A stretch of 64,000 bases of DNA from an endosymbiont 'TC1' of Trimyema compressum (GTDB lineage: Bacteria; Bacillota; TC1). This document shows, piece by piece, positions 52,205 through 60,568 of this stretch. How positions within the stretch are numbered: position 1 is the stretch's first letter; every line of letters starts with the position of its first letter. The stretch covers positions 868,001 to 932,000 of the forward strand of contig NZ_CP014606.1 in NCBI RefSeq assembly GCF_001584725.1. Reading direction: 5' to 3'. The notes beneath the pieces were generated by a model that was given only the letters and a program-made list of their open reading frames with translations, did not search any database and was not told where the DNA came from. The position numbers and the translations under genes were made by a program.

Positions 52205-52636
52205 TTAGTCCTCTAAAAAACTTGCTAATGCTAATGTATAACTCTTAACACCAAATCCACATATTTTCCCTTGGACAACAGGGGTAATTACAGAGGTATG
52301 CCTAAAGGATTCACGACTTTCTGGATTAGAAATATGAACCTCAATAACAGGTTTATCAATACCGCTAATACAGTCTCTTAAAGCAAAACTATAGTGGGTA
52401 AAAGCACCTGCATTAAGGATATAACCATCAGCATCATTTACTGTACTGTAAATATAGTCTAAAATTGCACCTTCACAGTTTGACTGAAAGGTTTTAACAT
52501 TAAGATTATTTTTAACACCATAATCTTGCCAATCTTTTTTCAAGTCAGCAAGTGTTTTTTTACCATAAATGTTAACTTCTCTCTGACCTAACCAATTTAA
52601 ATTAGGACCATTAATAATATGTATGTTCATCTTCAA
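52205..52636 (-). CDS. aroQ: Type II 3-dehydroquinate dehydratase
   Basis: This enzyme catalyses the third step of the shikimate pathway. The 143-residue size fits the dodecameric type II enzyme. The motifs are INGPNLNWLGQRE (about 8-20) followed by YG with the catalytic Tyr, NAGAFTHYS (about 75-83), and VEVHISNP with the catalytic His. With aroK and aroE 3 kb upstream, it gives a partial shikimate set split by the tldD/tldE pair. Confidence 0.94.
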   Translation of the reverse strand: MKMNIHIINGPNLNWLGQREVNIYGKKTLADLKKDWQDYGVKNNLNVKTFQSNCEGAILDYIYSTVNDADGYILNAGAFTHYSFALRDCISGIDKPVIEVHISNPESRESFRHTSVITPVVQGKICGFGVKSYTLALASFLED

Positions 52637-52670
52637 CCTCTTCCTTTTATTTTAGCATAAGAGAAAACAA

Positions 52671-53996
52671 TTAACTACCGCTTATAATCACATCTTTAAC
52701 CAATAAAGATGGAGCTCCTTTAGTAATTTTAAATGTTAAATCATCTCCAACTTTAAGTACATTGGAAAATAAATCCATTAAATTTCCAGATACTGTAACG
52801 CCTCTAAAGCCTTTTTCTACTTGACCATTTTTTACAATTAAGCCGGTAGCCCCAAGAGAAAAATCTCCAGTTATTGGATCTGCCATATGTAGTCCCATTA
52901 AATCTTTAATAATTAAACCATTGTGCATTTCTTTAAGCAAATCACCTTTAGGTGTTTCTCCATTTTCAATATAAAAATTACTAACGCCAATACTTGGTAA
53001 TGACTGATAACTTCGCGCACAATTTCCCGTAGTGCTTCGTCCACTGAGTTTAGCCATTGTTAAATTATAAAGGCCCTCTTTAAAAACCCCTTTATCCATT
53101 AGAAGGGTTCTTCTAGTTTCAACACCTTCACCATCAAAATAGCTGGTCCCCATTTTACCTTTTAAAGTACCATCATCCACAATAGAAATAAGCGGTGAAA
53201 TTAATGCTTGATTCCACTTATCCTTAAACAAAGATTTTCCTTTATATATATTTTCACCATTAAAAGAAACCCCCAATAAAGATAGAAAATCTATAGTTGC
53301 TTCTGTATTAAATATAGCTGTATAGGTTCCTGTTTTAAGTCCAGTAGCACCAATCATAGAAGCGCCTTTACTATAAGCCTCCTTACCAATATTTCTATTG
53401 AACAACTCTTTAATATCCGTTGTATAGCAGTAACTATCCCCTGTTTCTTGAACGCCTTCATTAGCTAACGCCATAGCAACATAGCTACCACAATAAGCTC
53501 CTGTTTCTTTTTTTGATAAGCCTTGAGAATTTAAAATACAACTTTCATAAATAGCTTCTTCGTAACTTGCTGATTCAATAGTAACAGGATACTTACTATT
53601 TTCTTTCCCAGTTTTCTCCATCTCATGAAGATAATTTATTTTCTCAGCTAACTCAGTATCCTCAATTGCCTTTATTTTATCTGCTTCTAAAACGTCTTCA
53701 AAAACAACATTAGTTTCAAAAGACAACTCTTTTTCTTCATCTAAATAGGGCGCTATAGTTAAACCATCATCAATAGCTTTTTTAATACTCTCATCACTAA
53801 TTTCAGTAGCATAAACTAAACTCTGTCGATTATCTTTAATAACCCGAATACCAATGCCTTGTCCCATTGACTCAGTAATATTTTCTAAAATACCCTCTCT
53901 TAATTTCAAAGATAGATTTTTGCTTTTAGATATATAAAATTCTACTAATTGACAACCTTGTTTTTCTCCGTAATTTAATAATTTTTGAAAATCCAT
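52671..53996 (-). CDS. pmbA: TldE/PmbA family, non-catalytic partner of TldD
   Basis: The 441-residue protein matches the TldD/PmbA fold but lacks the HExxxH zinc site, as TldE does. Signature regions include a near-N-terminal SLKLREGILENITE and RSTTGNCARSYQS-type C-terminal segments. TldD and TldE form a heterodimeric metalloprotease that cleaves unfolded or modified peptides. The start overlaps tldD by one base, so the two are made together. Confidence 0.9.
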   Translation of the reverse strand: MDFQKLLNYGEKQGCQLVEFYISKSKNLSLKLREGILENITESMGQGIGIRVIKDNRQSLVYATEISDESIKKAIDDGLTIAPYLDEEKELSFETNVVFEDVLEADKIKAIEDTELAEKINYLHEMEKTGKENSKYPVTIESASYEEAIYESCILNSQGLSKKETGAYCGSYVAMALANEGVQETGDSYCYTTDIKELFNRNIGKEAYSKGASMIGATGLKTGTYTAIFNTEATIDFLSLLGVSFNGENIYKGKSLFKDKWNQALISPLISIVDDGTLKGKMGTSYFDGEGVETRRTLLMDKGVFKEGLYNLTMAKLSGRSTTGNCARSYQSLPSIGVSNFYIENGETPKGDLLKEMHNGLIIKDLMGLHMADPITGDFSLGATGLIVKNGQVEKGFRGVTVSGNLMDLFSNVLKVGDDLTFKITKGAPSLLVKDVIISGS

Positions 53997-55378
53997 TATT
54001 TAGTACCTCCTACTGTTAATGCAGGAATTCTTAATGTTGGTTGAGCATCTGCTACAGGTACCCTTTGACCATCTTTACCACAAGTACCTAGAGAATAACC
54101 AAAATCACTACCTACCATATCAATTTTATTTAAAACATTTGGTCCATTGCCAATTAAAGTAGCTCCTCTAACTTGTTCCTTAATAATACCTTTATCAATT
54201 AAGTAGCCTTCTGATACTTCAAATACAAAATCCCCTGTAGTTGTATTAACTTGTCCACCACCCATTTTTTTAACAAAAAGTCCTTGATCAACTGAAGCTA
54301 AAATAGTATCCTTATCCATGTCACCAGGGGCTATATAGGTATTTGTCATTCTCGTAATTGGCGGAACAGAATAACCTTCTCTTCTACCATTACCTGTAGC
54401 CTTCAAGCCTAAGTCTTCAGCAGATTTTAAATCGCACATGTAGCCTTTTAAAATGCCCTTCTCAATTAATATATTCTGATTAGTTTTAGTACCTTCATCA
54501 TCATAATAAGAAGTGCCATATTTGCCTTTCATTGTGCCATCATCAACAACTGTAATTAGGGAGGAAGCAACTTTTTCTCCAATTTTTCCACCATAAACTG
54601 ACATTCCCTTTTTTACAATATCCCCTTCTAAGCCATGACCACAAGCCTCATGAACCATTGTACCACCAGCTTCTCCAGATAATACAACATCCATTGTGCC
54701 ACTTGGTGCTTCACTGGCTAACAATAAATTTGCAGCCTTGTCCATAGCTCCTGTTACCAGTCCTGTAACATCTTCATTTTTAAGCCAGGAAAAAGTACCT
54801 AGTCCTCCCATTGCGTCATAGCCTCTTTGTAATAAGCCATTTTTTTCAGCCAAGCCTTCAGAAACGACTCTTGTTCTTGGTCTAAATTCCTTAACATAAA
54901 TACCCTTAGAATTCATTACATATATTTCTTGTTCCGCTTCCCCATAAGCTACCATAACTTGGACTAAAGCTGAACTTCTTTTCCAAGCTACATCATTTAA
55001 AGCTAATACTAAATCAATTTTTTCTTTTAAAATATTATCTCCCTTTACGCCCTCTTCAATATAGGTAGTAGGGGCTGCCTTTAATGCATAGTTATACGAA
55101 GTAGCCTCACAATTCCCTTTTTCTTTACTAGAAAGATTTTTGGCTAGAGCAAGTAATGCTTTCTCTGATAAATCCTCTGTATAGCCAAAAAAAGTTTTAT
55201 CGCCATAGCGAACTCTAAGTCCACCACCAATTTGAGTTCCAGTGGTGATTTTTTCAAGTTTCTTATTTTCCATATTAATTAATAGTGTTTTCTTACGCTC
55301 TATAAAAACATCTGCAAAGGAAGCACCATTTCCAACTAAAGTATCAATTACTTTTTTTAGTATTTCTTCTTTTACCAT
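53996..55378 (-). CDS. tldD: TldD family metalloprotease
   Basis: This is the catalytic partner of TldE. The zinc motif HEACGH (HExxxH) is present in MVHEACGHGLEGD near residue 250, with a further Cys-containing GTCGKDGQ near the end. The start is ATG 55378, after AAAGGAG; the extra frame upstream is the aroK end. The 460-residue length is normal. TldD/E process modified peptides such as microcins and CcdA in enterobacteria, but no RiPP-like precursor is visible here. It overlaps aroK by 35 bases. Confidence 0.93.
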   Translation of the reverse strand: MVKEEILKKVIDTLVGNGASFADVFIERKKTLLINMENKKLEKITTGTQIGGGLRVRYGDKTFFGYTEDLSEKALLALAKNLSSKEKGNCEATSYNYALKAAPTTYIEEGVKGDNILKEKIDLVLALNDVAWKRSSALVQVMVAYGEAEQEIYVMNSKGIYVKEFRPRTRVVSEGLAEKNGLLQRGYDAMGGLGTFSWLKNEDVTGLVTGAMDKAANLLLASEAPSGTMDVVLSGEAGGTMVHEACGHGLEGDIVKKGMSVYGGKIGEKVASSLITVVDDGTMKGKYGTSYYDDEGTKTNQNILIEKGILKGYMCDLKSAEDLGLKATGNGRREGYSVPPITRMTNTYIAPGDMDKDTILASVDQGLFVKKMGGGQVNTTTGDFVFEVSEGYLIDKGIIKEQVRGATLIGNGPNVLNKIDMVGSDFGYSLGTCGKDGQRVPVADAQPTLRIPALTVGGTK

Positions 55379-55898
55379 TTTGTTCTCCTTTTGTAAGCCA
55401 ATCATAGTAGGCTTTTTTTATTTCTTTAGCAATTTCAAAAGCAGTTTTACCTGTTGTATCAACTTCTAAATGAGCGTTCTTATAAATAGGCAAACGCTGC
55501 TGGTAGCGTTTAGTTAATTCTTCTTTTGTTACACTTTGCGCTAAAGGTCTTTTATTATTTTTCATTAAACGTTTATAGATAGTATCCATAGGCAGTTTTA
55601 AAAATACAACAAAATCTTCTTTTAAATATAAACCTCTACTAATATCATCCATAAAAAGCCCTCCACCAGTGCTAATGACTTTTCTAGGATTTTTCAATAA
55701 CCCCTTGGATACATTTCTTTCTAACTCTCTAAAATAAGGCTCACCATCTTCTTTGAAAATAGTGGCTATTTTTTTTCCTTCTTTTTTTTTAATATACATA
55801 TCTGTATCAACAAATTGATAGTGCATTAAATAACTTAAACTTTTACCTACAGTAGTCTTTCCAACTGCCATAAATCCAATTAATACAATATTATTCAT
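55344..55898 (-). CDS. aroK: Shikimate kinase
   Basis: Shikimate kinase phosphorylates shikimate with ATP. The 184-residue protein has a P-loop GFMAVGKTTVGKSL (about 7-20), the shikimate-binding DTDMYI and STGGGLF segments, and an RPLAQ lid (about 117-121). Its tail extends 35 bases into tldD, a longer overlap than usual, giving a Lys/Arg-rich C-terminus. It overlaps aroE by 8 bases. Confidence 0.94.
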   Translation of the reverse strand: MNNIVLIGFMAVGKTTVGKSLSYLMHYQFVDTDMYIKKKEGKKIATIFKEDGEPYFRELERNVSKGLLKNPRKVISTGGGLFMDDISRGLYLKEDFVVFLKLPMDTIYKRLMKNNKRPLAQSVTKEELTKRYQQRLPIYKNAHLEVDTTGKTAFEIAKEIKKAYYDWLTKGEQNGKRRNTKKSN

Positions 55899-56745
55899 TC
55901 TTTGCCTCCACTAAGTTAGCAATTAATATTTTTTCCATTAAATCTTTATTAGGTTTTTTACCAGTCCATAAAGCCAAGGCTTCTGCCCCCTGACATACTA
56001 ACATACCTACACCATTAACAATAGGGGTACCTCTTTTTTCACCTTCAAGTAAAAAATCAGTTTTTAATGGATTGTAAATAATATCGACTAAAACTTGATT
56101 TTCTCTAAGATGATTATAGGGAAATTCTAATTTCCCTTTTATACCCTTCATACCAAGAGGTGTTGTTTGCGCAATAAAATCATATTTTGAAAGGGACATT
56201 GTTGCAAGCTCTGAAAAAGAATACCAGTTACTTTTCCCCGACAGCCTCTTAACTGCATTTACCAGTAAAGAGGCTGCTTTCTTATTTCTACCAACAAAAT
56301 CTATGGTCTTTAAACCAGAAAAAGCTAAAGAAATACTTATTCCTTTAGCTGCACCGCCTGTTCCAATAATTAAAACACTTTTGTTTTCTATTTTCATACC
56401 TTGTCTTTTTAAGCTTTCAATAAATCCCATACCATCAGTATTTTCACCTACTAATTTACCTGCTCTTAAATGAACTGTATTAACAGCACCTATTACTTGC
56501 GCTCTTTCAGAAATCTCATCTAAATATTTTAGAATAGTCTCTTTATAAGGGATTGTTACATTAAACCCCAGAATAGAACTATACTCCTTTTTGACAGAAG
56601 TGACAAACTCTTTTAAATCAGCCTCTTTTAGAGGCCATTTTTCATAGGTTAAATTCAATCCTAATTCTTTAATAGCCCCATTTTGGATTTCCGGAGAAAG
56701 ACTATGTCCTAAAGGGTAGCCAATTACACCTAATCTATTTCTCAT
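55891..56745 (-). CDS. aroE: Shikimate dehydrogenase
   Basis: AroE is the NADPH-dependent reductase of 3-dehydroshikimate. The 284-residue protein has shikimate-binding GYPLGHSLSPEIQN, FNVTIPYKE with the catalytic Lys (about 66) and ENTDGMGF with Asp near 105. The nucleotide site is IIGTGGAAKGIS (about 126-137). It is directly followed by aroK and overlaps the yqeG gene by 11 bases. Confidence 0.95.
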   Translation of the reverse strand: MRNRLGVIGYPLGHSLSPEIQNGAIKELGLNLTYEKWPLKEADLKEFVTSVKKEYSSILGFNVTIPYKETILKYLDEISERAQVIGAVNTVHLRAGKLVGENTDGMGFIESLKRQGMKIENKSVLIIGTGGAAKGISISLAFSGLKTIDFVGRNKKAASLLVNAVKRLSGKSNWYSFSELATMSLSKYDFIAQTTPLGMKGIKGKLEFPYNHLRENQVLVDIIYNPLKTDFLLEGEKRGTPIVNGVGMLVCQGAEALALWTGKKPNKDLMEKILIANLVEAKNE

Positions 56746-57238
56746 CCTTCATATTTTCCTTTGTAAAATTTCTTTTAAAAAACCATTCAATAAGCCTATA
56801 TATTTTTGTCATAAAAAAATCACTAGTGGTAATAGGTTCAACTAAAATACAGCGTACTCCTGCTCTTTTAGCTGCTATAATATCTGTACAGAATTGATCT
56901 CCTATTAAAATAGTATTATTAACTGTTCCATTCAATAATTTCATCCCCTTAATAACTCCTTTGCTTGAAGGCTTTTTTGCCCCAGAAATATAGGGAATAT
57001 CAAGGCAATCACCAATTCTCTTTACTCTATCTAAAAAGGTATTGGAAACAATACAAAAATCTAAGCCCTTGGACTTACCTTCCTCAATGAAGTCCTTAAT
57101 TCTGTCTGTAGGCAGTTGATTTTTAAAAGGTACAATAGTATTATCAATATCGATTAAGATATGTTTAACGCCAATTGATTTCAATTGTTCATAATCAATA
57201 TTAAAAACAGTATCTACAAAATATTCAGGATGAAACAT
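56735..57238 (-). CDS. yqeG: YqeG family HAD-type phosphatase
   Basis: The 167-residue protein is a HAD-superfamily phosphatase of the YqeG (IIIA) subfamily. Motif I is ILIDIDNTIVPF (Asp nucleophile and acid at about 28 and 30), motif II is the SN of CIVSNTF, a Lys sits in GAKKPSSKG, and motif III is LIGDQFCTDI. The physiological substrate is not established for most members. It neighbours aroE, as in many Firmicutes. Confidence 0.88.
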   Translation of the reverse strand: MFHPEYFVDTVFNIDYEQLKSIGVKHILIDIDNTIVPFKNQLPTDRIKDFIEEGKSKGLDFCIVSNTFLDRVKRIGDCLDIPYISGAKKPSSKGVIKGMKLLNGTVNNTILIGDQFCTDIIAAKRAGVRCILVEPITTSDFFMTKIYRLIEWFFKRNFTKENMKDEK

Positions 57239-57244
57239 ATTTTA

Positions 57245-58459
57245 CTAACTCCTTAAACGTAATAGGGCACCAGGTACAATTGAATCTAAGCCATTGATGT
57301 AAAGTATTTCCTTAGGACGAGGTGCTTCATTAACAGCCTCGCCAGCTTCATTAATTAGTGTTTCAACTACTAATGTCTTATTCTCTACTGTAGGCATTAA
57401 TACTTCAATAGTATCACCTAAAACAAACTTGTTTCTCTGCTCAATTTTCAATAAGCCTGAGTCACTATGCCCAAGGACCTGACCTATAAAACGAATATTA
57501 TCTGTTGTTTTTCTTGGATAATATTGCTGTATTGTAGCATCAGGAGTTCCTAAATAGAAACCAGTTGTATAGTCTCTTTCCCCTATCCCATTTAATTCGT
57601 CCATCAACGCTGGCATTGCTTCTGAAAAATCAGCACCTGCTTCAATTAAATCCACGGCTTCTCTGTAAATTTTAGTTACAGTAGCTACATAATGAATACT
57701 TTTCATTCTACCTTCTATTTTCAAACTCATTACCCCATTTTTTATTAAATCTGGCAAATAAGGTAACATACATAAATCTTTTGAATTGAATATATAGGTG
57801 CCAAACTCATCTTCTTCTATTGGCATGGCATCTTCAAGTCTCTGTTTCTCAATTACATAATATTCCCATCTACATGGATGAGTACAAGCGCCTGAATTAG
57901 CGCTTTTGCCAGTCATATGCATACTGAGCATACATCGTCCTGAATAAGCCATACACATAGCACCATGAACAAAAGCTTCTAAGGGAACATCAACTTGTTG
58001 ATGAATGTCATTAATCTCCTTTAAGCCAACTTCTCTCCCCAGTACAATTCTCTCAACACCTTGTTTTTGCCAGTATGCACAAGCTGGCCAATTTTGTGTA
58101 TTAGCCTGGGTACTTAAATGAATAGGTATATCTGGAGCATACTCTTTTGCTAAGTAGACAACCCCTGGATCTGCAATAATTAAAGCATCAACTTTAATCT
58201 TATTTAGAGCTTCTAAATAAGCTATTGCTTCCTTAACCTCACTGTTGTGCAGAAAAACATTTAAAGCAACATAAAGCTTCTTATTTAAGACTTGACTAAT
58301 CCCTCTGGCTTCTTCAATTTCAGGCAAAGAAAAGTTTCCTGCCCTAGTTCTTAAACTAAAACCCTTACCGCCTATATATACTGCGTCTGCTCCATATAAG
58401 TAAGCAATTTTTAATTTTTCTAAATTACCTGCTGGTGTCAGCACTTCTATCTTATTCAT
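57245..58459 (-). CDS. Peptidase U32 family protein (TrhP/YrrO-like)
   Basis: The 404-residue protein has the U32 signature: LTPAGNLEKLKIAYLYGADAVY at the N-terminus (given as AGNLEKLKIAYLYG), and the cysteine cluster in VHGAMCMAYSGRCMLS with SGACTHPCRW (about 168-200). It also has a C-terminal beta domain. U32 proteins of this type take part in tRNA uridine-34 hydroxylation rather than simple proteolysis. Bacillus has paired U32 genes, but only one copy is seen here. It follows mltG by 8 bases. Confidence 0.87.
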   Translation of the reverse strand: MNKIEVLTPAGNLEKLKIAYLYGADAVYIGGKGFSLRTRAGNFSLPEIEEARGISQVLNKKLYVALNVFLHNSEVKEAIAYLEALNKIKVDALIIADPGVVYLAKEYAPDIPIHLSTQANTQNWPACAYWQKQGVERIVLGREVGLKEINDIHQQVDVPLEAFVHGAMCMAYSGRCMLSMHMTGKSANSGACTHPCRWEYYVIEKQRLEDAMPIEEDEFGTYIFNSKDLCMLPYLPDLIKNGVMSLKIEGRMKSIHYVATVTKIYREAVDLIEAGADFSEAMPALMDELNGIGERDYTTGFYLGTPDATIQQYYPRKTTDNIRFIGQVLGHSDSGLLKIEQRNKFVLGDTIEVLMPTVENKTLVVETLINEAGEAVNEAPRPKEILYINGLDSIVPGALLRLRS

Positions 58460-58467
58460 AGTACTCC

Positions 58468-59526
58468 TTAATTTACATATTCTTCAGTTGCTTTTAAATG
58501 CTCTTCATAACTTGTATTAAATATATGAGAACCATCGCCTTTAGCAACAAAATACAAATATGCTGTTGTTTCTGGACTAAAAGCTGCTTCTAATGACTCT
58601 TTGCCTGGAGAAGCAATAGGTCCTGGTGGTAAACCGCCATACATATAAGTATTGTAAGGGCTATTAATTTTGATATCCTCTAATGTTACAACTGGTTTAT
58701 ATTCTTCTTTACCTAATGCAAACTGCACAGTAGAACAGGATTCTAATTTCATATTTTCTTTAATTCTATTATAAAAAACGCCAGAAATAATAGGTCTTTC
58801 CTTTGATATTACTGCTTCTTTTTCTATAACCGAAGCCATTGTTACTAACGCTAAAGGTGTTGTTCCTAAAGACTGAGCTTTACTCATTAATTGAGTTCCA
58901 ACAACTTCATCAAAACGATTTAGCATTTTTTCAAACATAGATTTTGGAGATTCTCCTTTATCGAAATAGTAAGTATCAGGGAATAAAAATCCTTCTAACT
59001 TATATTTCACATTTTCAGGTTTTGCGAACTTTAAAAACTTATAATCAAAATCCCCTTTATCTGCAATAGCTAGAAAAGTATCTTTATCCATTAGGCCACT
59101 ATTGGCAAAAGGCTTGCTAATTTGACTAATAGAATAACCCTCAGGAATAGTTATTTTAACCCCTTGTTCAGCTGCTGGAATTTCTTTTAACTGTTTATTT
59201 AAACTCTCTAAAGAAATCGGCCTTTTGATGATAAATGTACCAGATTTAAAATCTGCTGAATCGCCTTTCATACGACTATATAAAATAAACATTTGTTTTG
59301 ATTTAATTACATCATTATCCATTAATGTGGTGCCTATTGTATCCAAGGAATCACCTTCATTAATCATTATACTTACTTCACCATTTACATTGGGAGGTAA
59401 GAAATAAACATAAAAAGTAGCGCCAATTAAAATACCTAACATAAGTAATACAAAAACAAAATATTTTTTGATGCCACTTTTTTTCTTGGCCCCTCGACTG
59501 CTACGTCTTCCTGCTTTGGTTTCCAT
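58468..59526 (-). CDS. mltG: Endolytic murein transglycosylase MltG
   Basis: MltG cuts nascent peptidoglycan and sets strand length. The 352-residue protein has a Lys/Arg-rich cytoplasmic start, one transmembrane segment (about 24-46), a LysM-like region, and the YceG domain with VIEKEAVISKERPIISGVFYNR (catalytic Glu; quoted in part as SVIEKEAV) and SPYNTYMYGGLPPGPIASPG (in part PYNTYMYGGLPPGPI). ATG 59526 is preferred over the adjacent TTG. It is transcribed with the DUF1292 gene. Confidence 0.93.
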   Translation of the reverse strand: METKAGRRSSRGAKKKSGIKKYFVFVLLMLGILIGATFYVYFLPPNVNGEVSIMINEGDSLDTIGTTLMDNDVIKSKQMFILYSRMKGDSADFKSGTFIIKRPISLESLNKQLKEIPAAEQGVKITIPEGYSISQISKPFANSGLMDKDTFLAIADKGDFDYKFLKFAKPENVKYKLEGFLFPDTYYFDKGESPKSMFEKMLNRFDEVVGTQLMSKAQSLGTTPLALVTMASVIEKEAVISKERPIISGVFYNRIKENMKLESCSTVQFALGKEEYKPVVTLEDIKINSPYNTYMYGGLPPGPIASPGKESLEAAFSPETTAYLYFVAKGDGSHIFNTSYEEHLKATEEYVN

Positions 59527-59544
59527 CAAGTAGTTTCTCCTTTA

Positions 59545-59841
59545 TTAAATGCCTTCATCTTCGTATAAAGCTTCTATAGCTGCAGAAACTTTATCATATT
59601 CTTCGTCATCTTCTATAGTCATTAATACTTCTTCATCGCCATCTTTAACTACTTTTAAAAGAATACAACATTCGTCATCCTCTGTTTCTTCTTCCATAAT
59701 TTCCAAAGGCATTAAAACAGCATAAACCCCTTGATCTAGCTCTACCATATCAATAATAATAAACTGATGTTCATTACCTTCTTCATCATTTAATACAACA
59801 ATATCTTTTTCTTCAATTAAATCTTTTTCTTCATTAGACAT
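59545..59841 (-). CDS. DUF1292 family protein (YrzB-like)
   Basis: This acidic protein of 98 residues matches the DUF1292 pattern IVVLNDEEGNEHQF, then VYAVLMPLE, and EVLMTIEDDEEYDKVSAA. The C-terminal half is rich in Glu/Asp. No biochemical function is known for the family. It sits in the conserved ireB-ruvX-DUF1292-mltG order, the usual Bacillus/Clostridium neighbourhood. Confidence 0.88.
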   Translation of the reverse strand: MSNEEKDLIEEKDIVVLNDEEGNEHQFIIIDMVELDQGVYAVLMPLEIMEEETEDDECCILLKVVKDGDEEVLMTIEDDEEYDKVSAAIEALYEDEGI

Positions 59842-59863
59842 AATTATGCCCTCCTTTTTTATC

Positions 59864-60298
59864 TTAACTATTATAGCACATCTTTATCTTTTTTCGGTCT
59901 AAATACTTTTGTAATATAAAAGTAGCTGCAAGACTGTCGATTTTATCTCGCCTCTTCTTGCGACTCATATTTCCTTCTATTAGTATTCTTTCAGCTGAAA
60001 CAGTTGTTAATCGTTCATCTTCATAAAAAACAGGGATGGAAATATAGTCTTTTAATTTTTCTCCAAAAGATTCTGCCATCTGACCTTTTTCACCCTTCTC
60101 ACCATTCATGTGATAGGGTAACCCAATAACAATAGCCTCAATTTTTTCGGCATCAACAATTGTTGATAACTCTGAGAAAATTTTTTCTTGATTTCTAGAT
60201 ACATAAATAGTTTTATAAAATTGAGCAATTAACCCTGATGGATCGCTTTTTGCAAGACCAATACGTTTCAGCCCAAAATCAAGCCCTAAATAACGCAC
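59864..60298 (-). CDS. ruvX: Holliday junction resolvase-like / pre-16S rRNA nuclease
   Basis: The 144-residue YqgF-fold protein has an RNase H-like layout with the first acidic residue in LGLDFGLKRIGLA (Asp-6), the second region IVIGLPYHMNGEKGE, and VFYEDERLTTVSAE with the third acidic residue. The E. coli homologue matures the 16S rRNA 5' end. The start is GTG 60298, immediately after the ireB stop, so translation is probably coupled. Confidence 0.92.
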   Translation of the reverse strand: MRYLGLDFGLKRIGLAKSDPSGLIAQFYKTIYVSRNQEKIFSELSTIVDAEKIEAIVIGLPYHMNGEKGEKGQMAESFGEKLKDYISIPVFYEDERLTTVSAERILIEGNMSRKKRRDKIDSLAATFILQKYLDRKKIKMCYNS

Positions 60299-60547
60299 TT
60301 ACCTTAAGTATCCTCTCACCAAATGTCTAATAATTTCATCTCTATCAATTTGATTAATAAGGGCTCTAGCATTGCCATGACTTGTAATGTAAGCAGGGTC
60401 ACCTGACAGTAAATAACCTGCAATTTGATTAATTGGGTTATACCCTTTGTCTTCTAAGGCCTCGTATACCTTTGTTAGCATTGCCTTAATAGTAGCTTCT
60501 TCAACTTCTTCTCCTGTAATACGCATTGTATTATCAACTGAACTCAT
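60299..60547 (-). CDS. ireB: IreB family regulatory phosphoprotein
   Basis: This 82-residue DUF965 protein has the family pattern VYEALEDKGYNPINQIAGYLLSGDPAYIT (key parts YNPINQI and GDPAYI). In Enterococcus, IreB is a phosphorylation target of the IreK PASTA kinase and modulates cephalosporin resistance. The conserved Thr residues near the N-terminus (Thr-7, Thr-11) are candidates. It is located between alaS and ruvX, as in most Firmicutes. Confidence 0.92.
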   Translation of the reverse strand: MSSVDNTMRITGEEVEEATIKAMLTKVYEALEDKGYNPINQIAGYLLSGDPAYITSHGNARALINQIDRDEIIRHLVRGYLR

Positions 60548-60568
60548 AATAACACCTCCATGTTATAT

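Noticed and set aside
52671-55378. TldD/TldE as part of a peptide (RiPP) biosynthesis system
   Set aside because: The flanking genes are shikimate and housekeeping genes. No small precursor peptide, YcaO, radical SAM or export gene is present.
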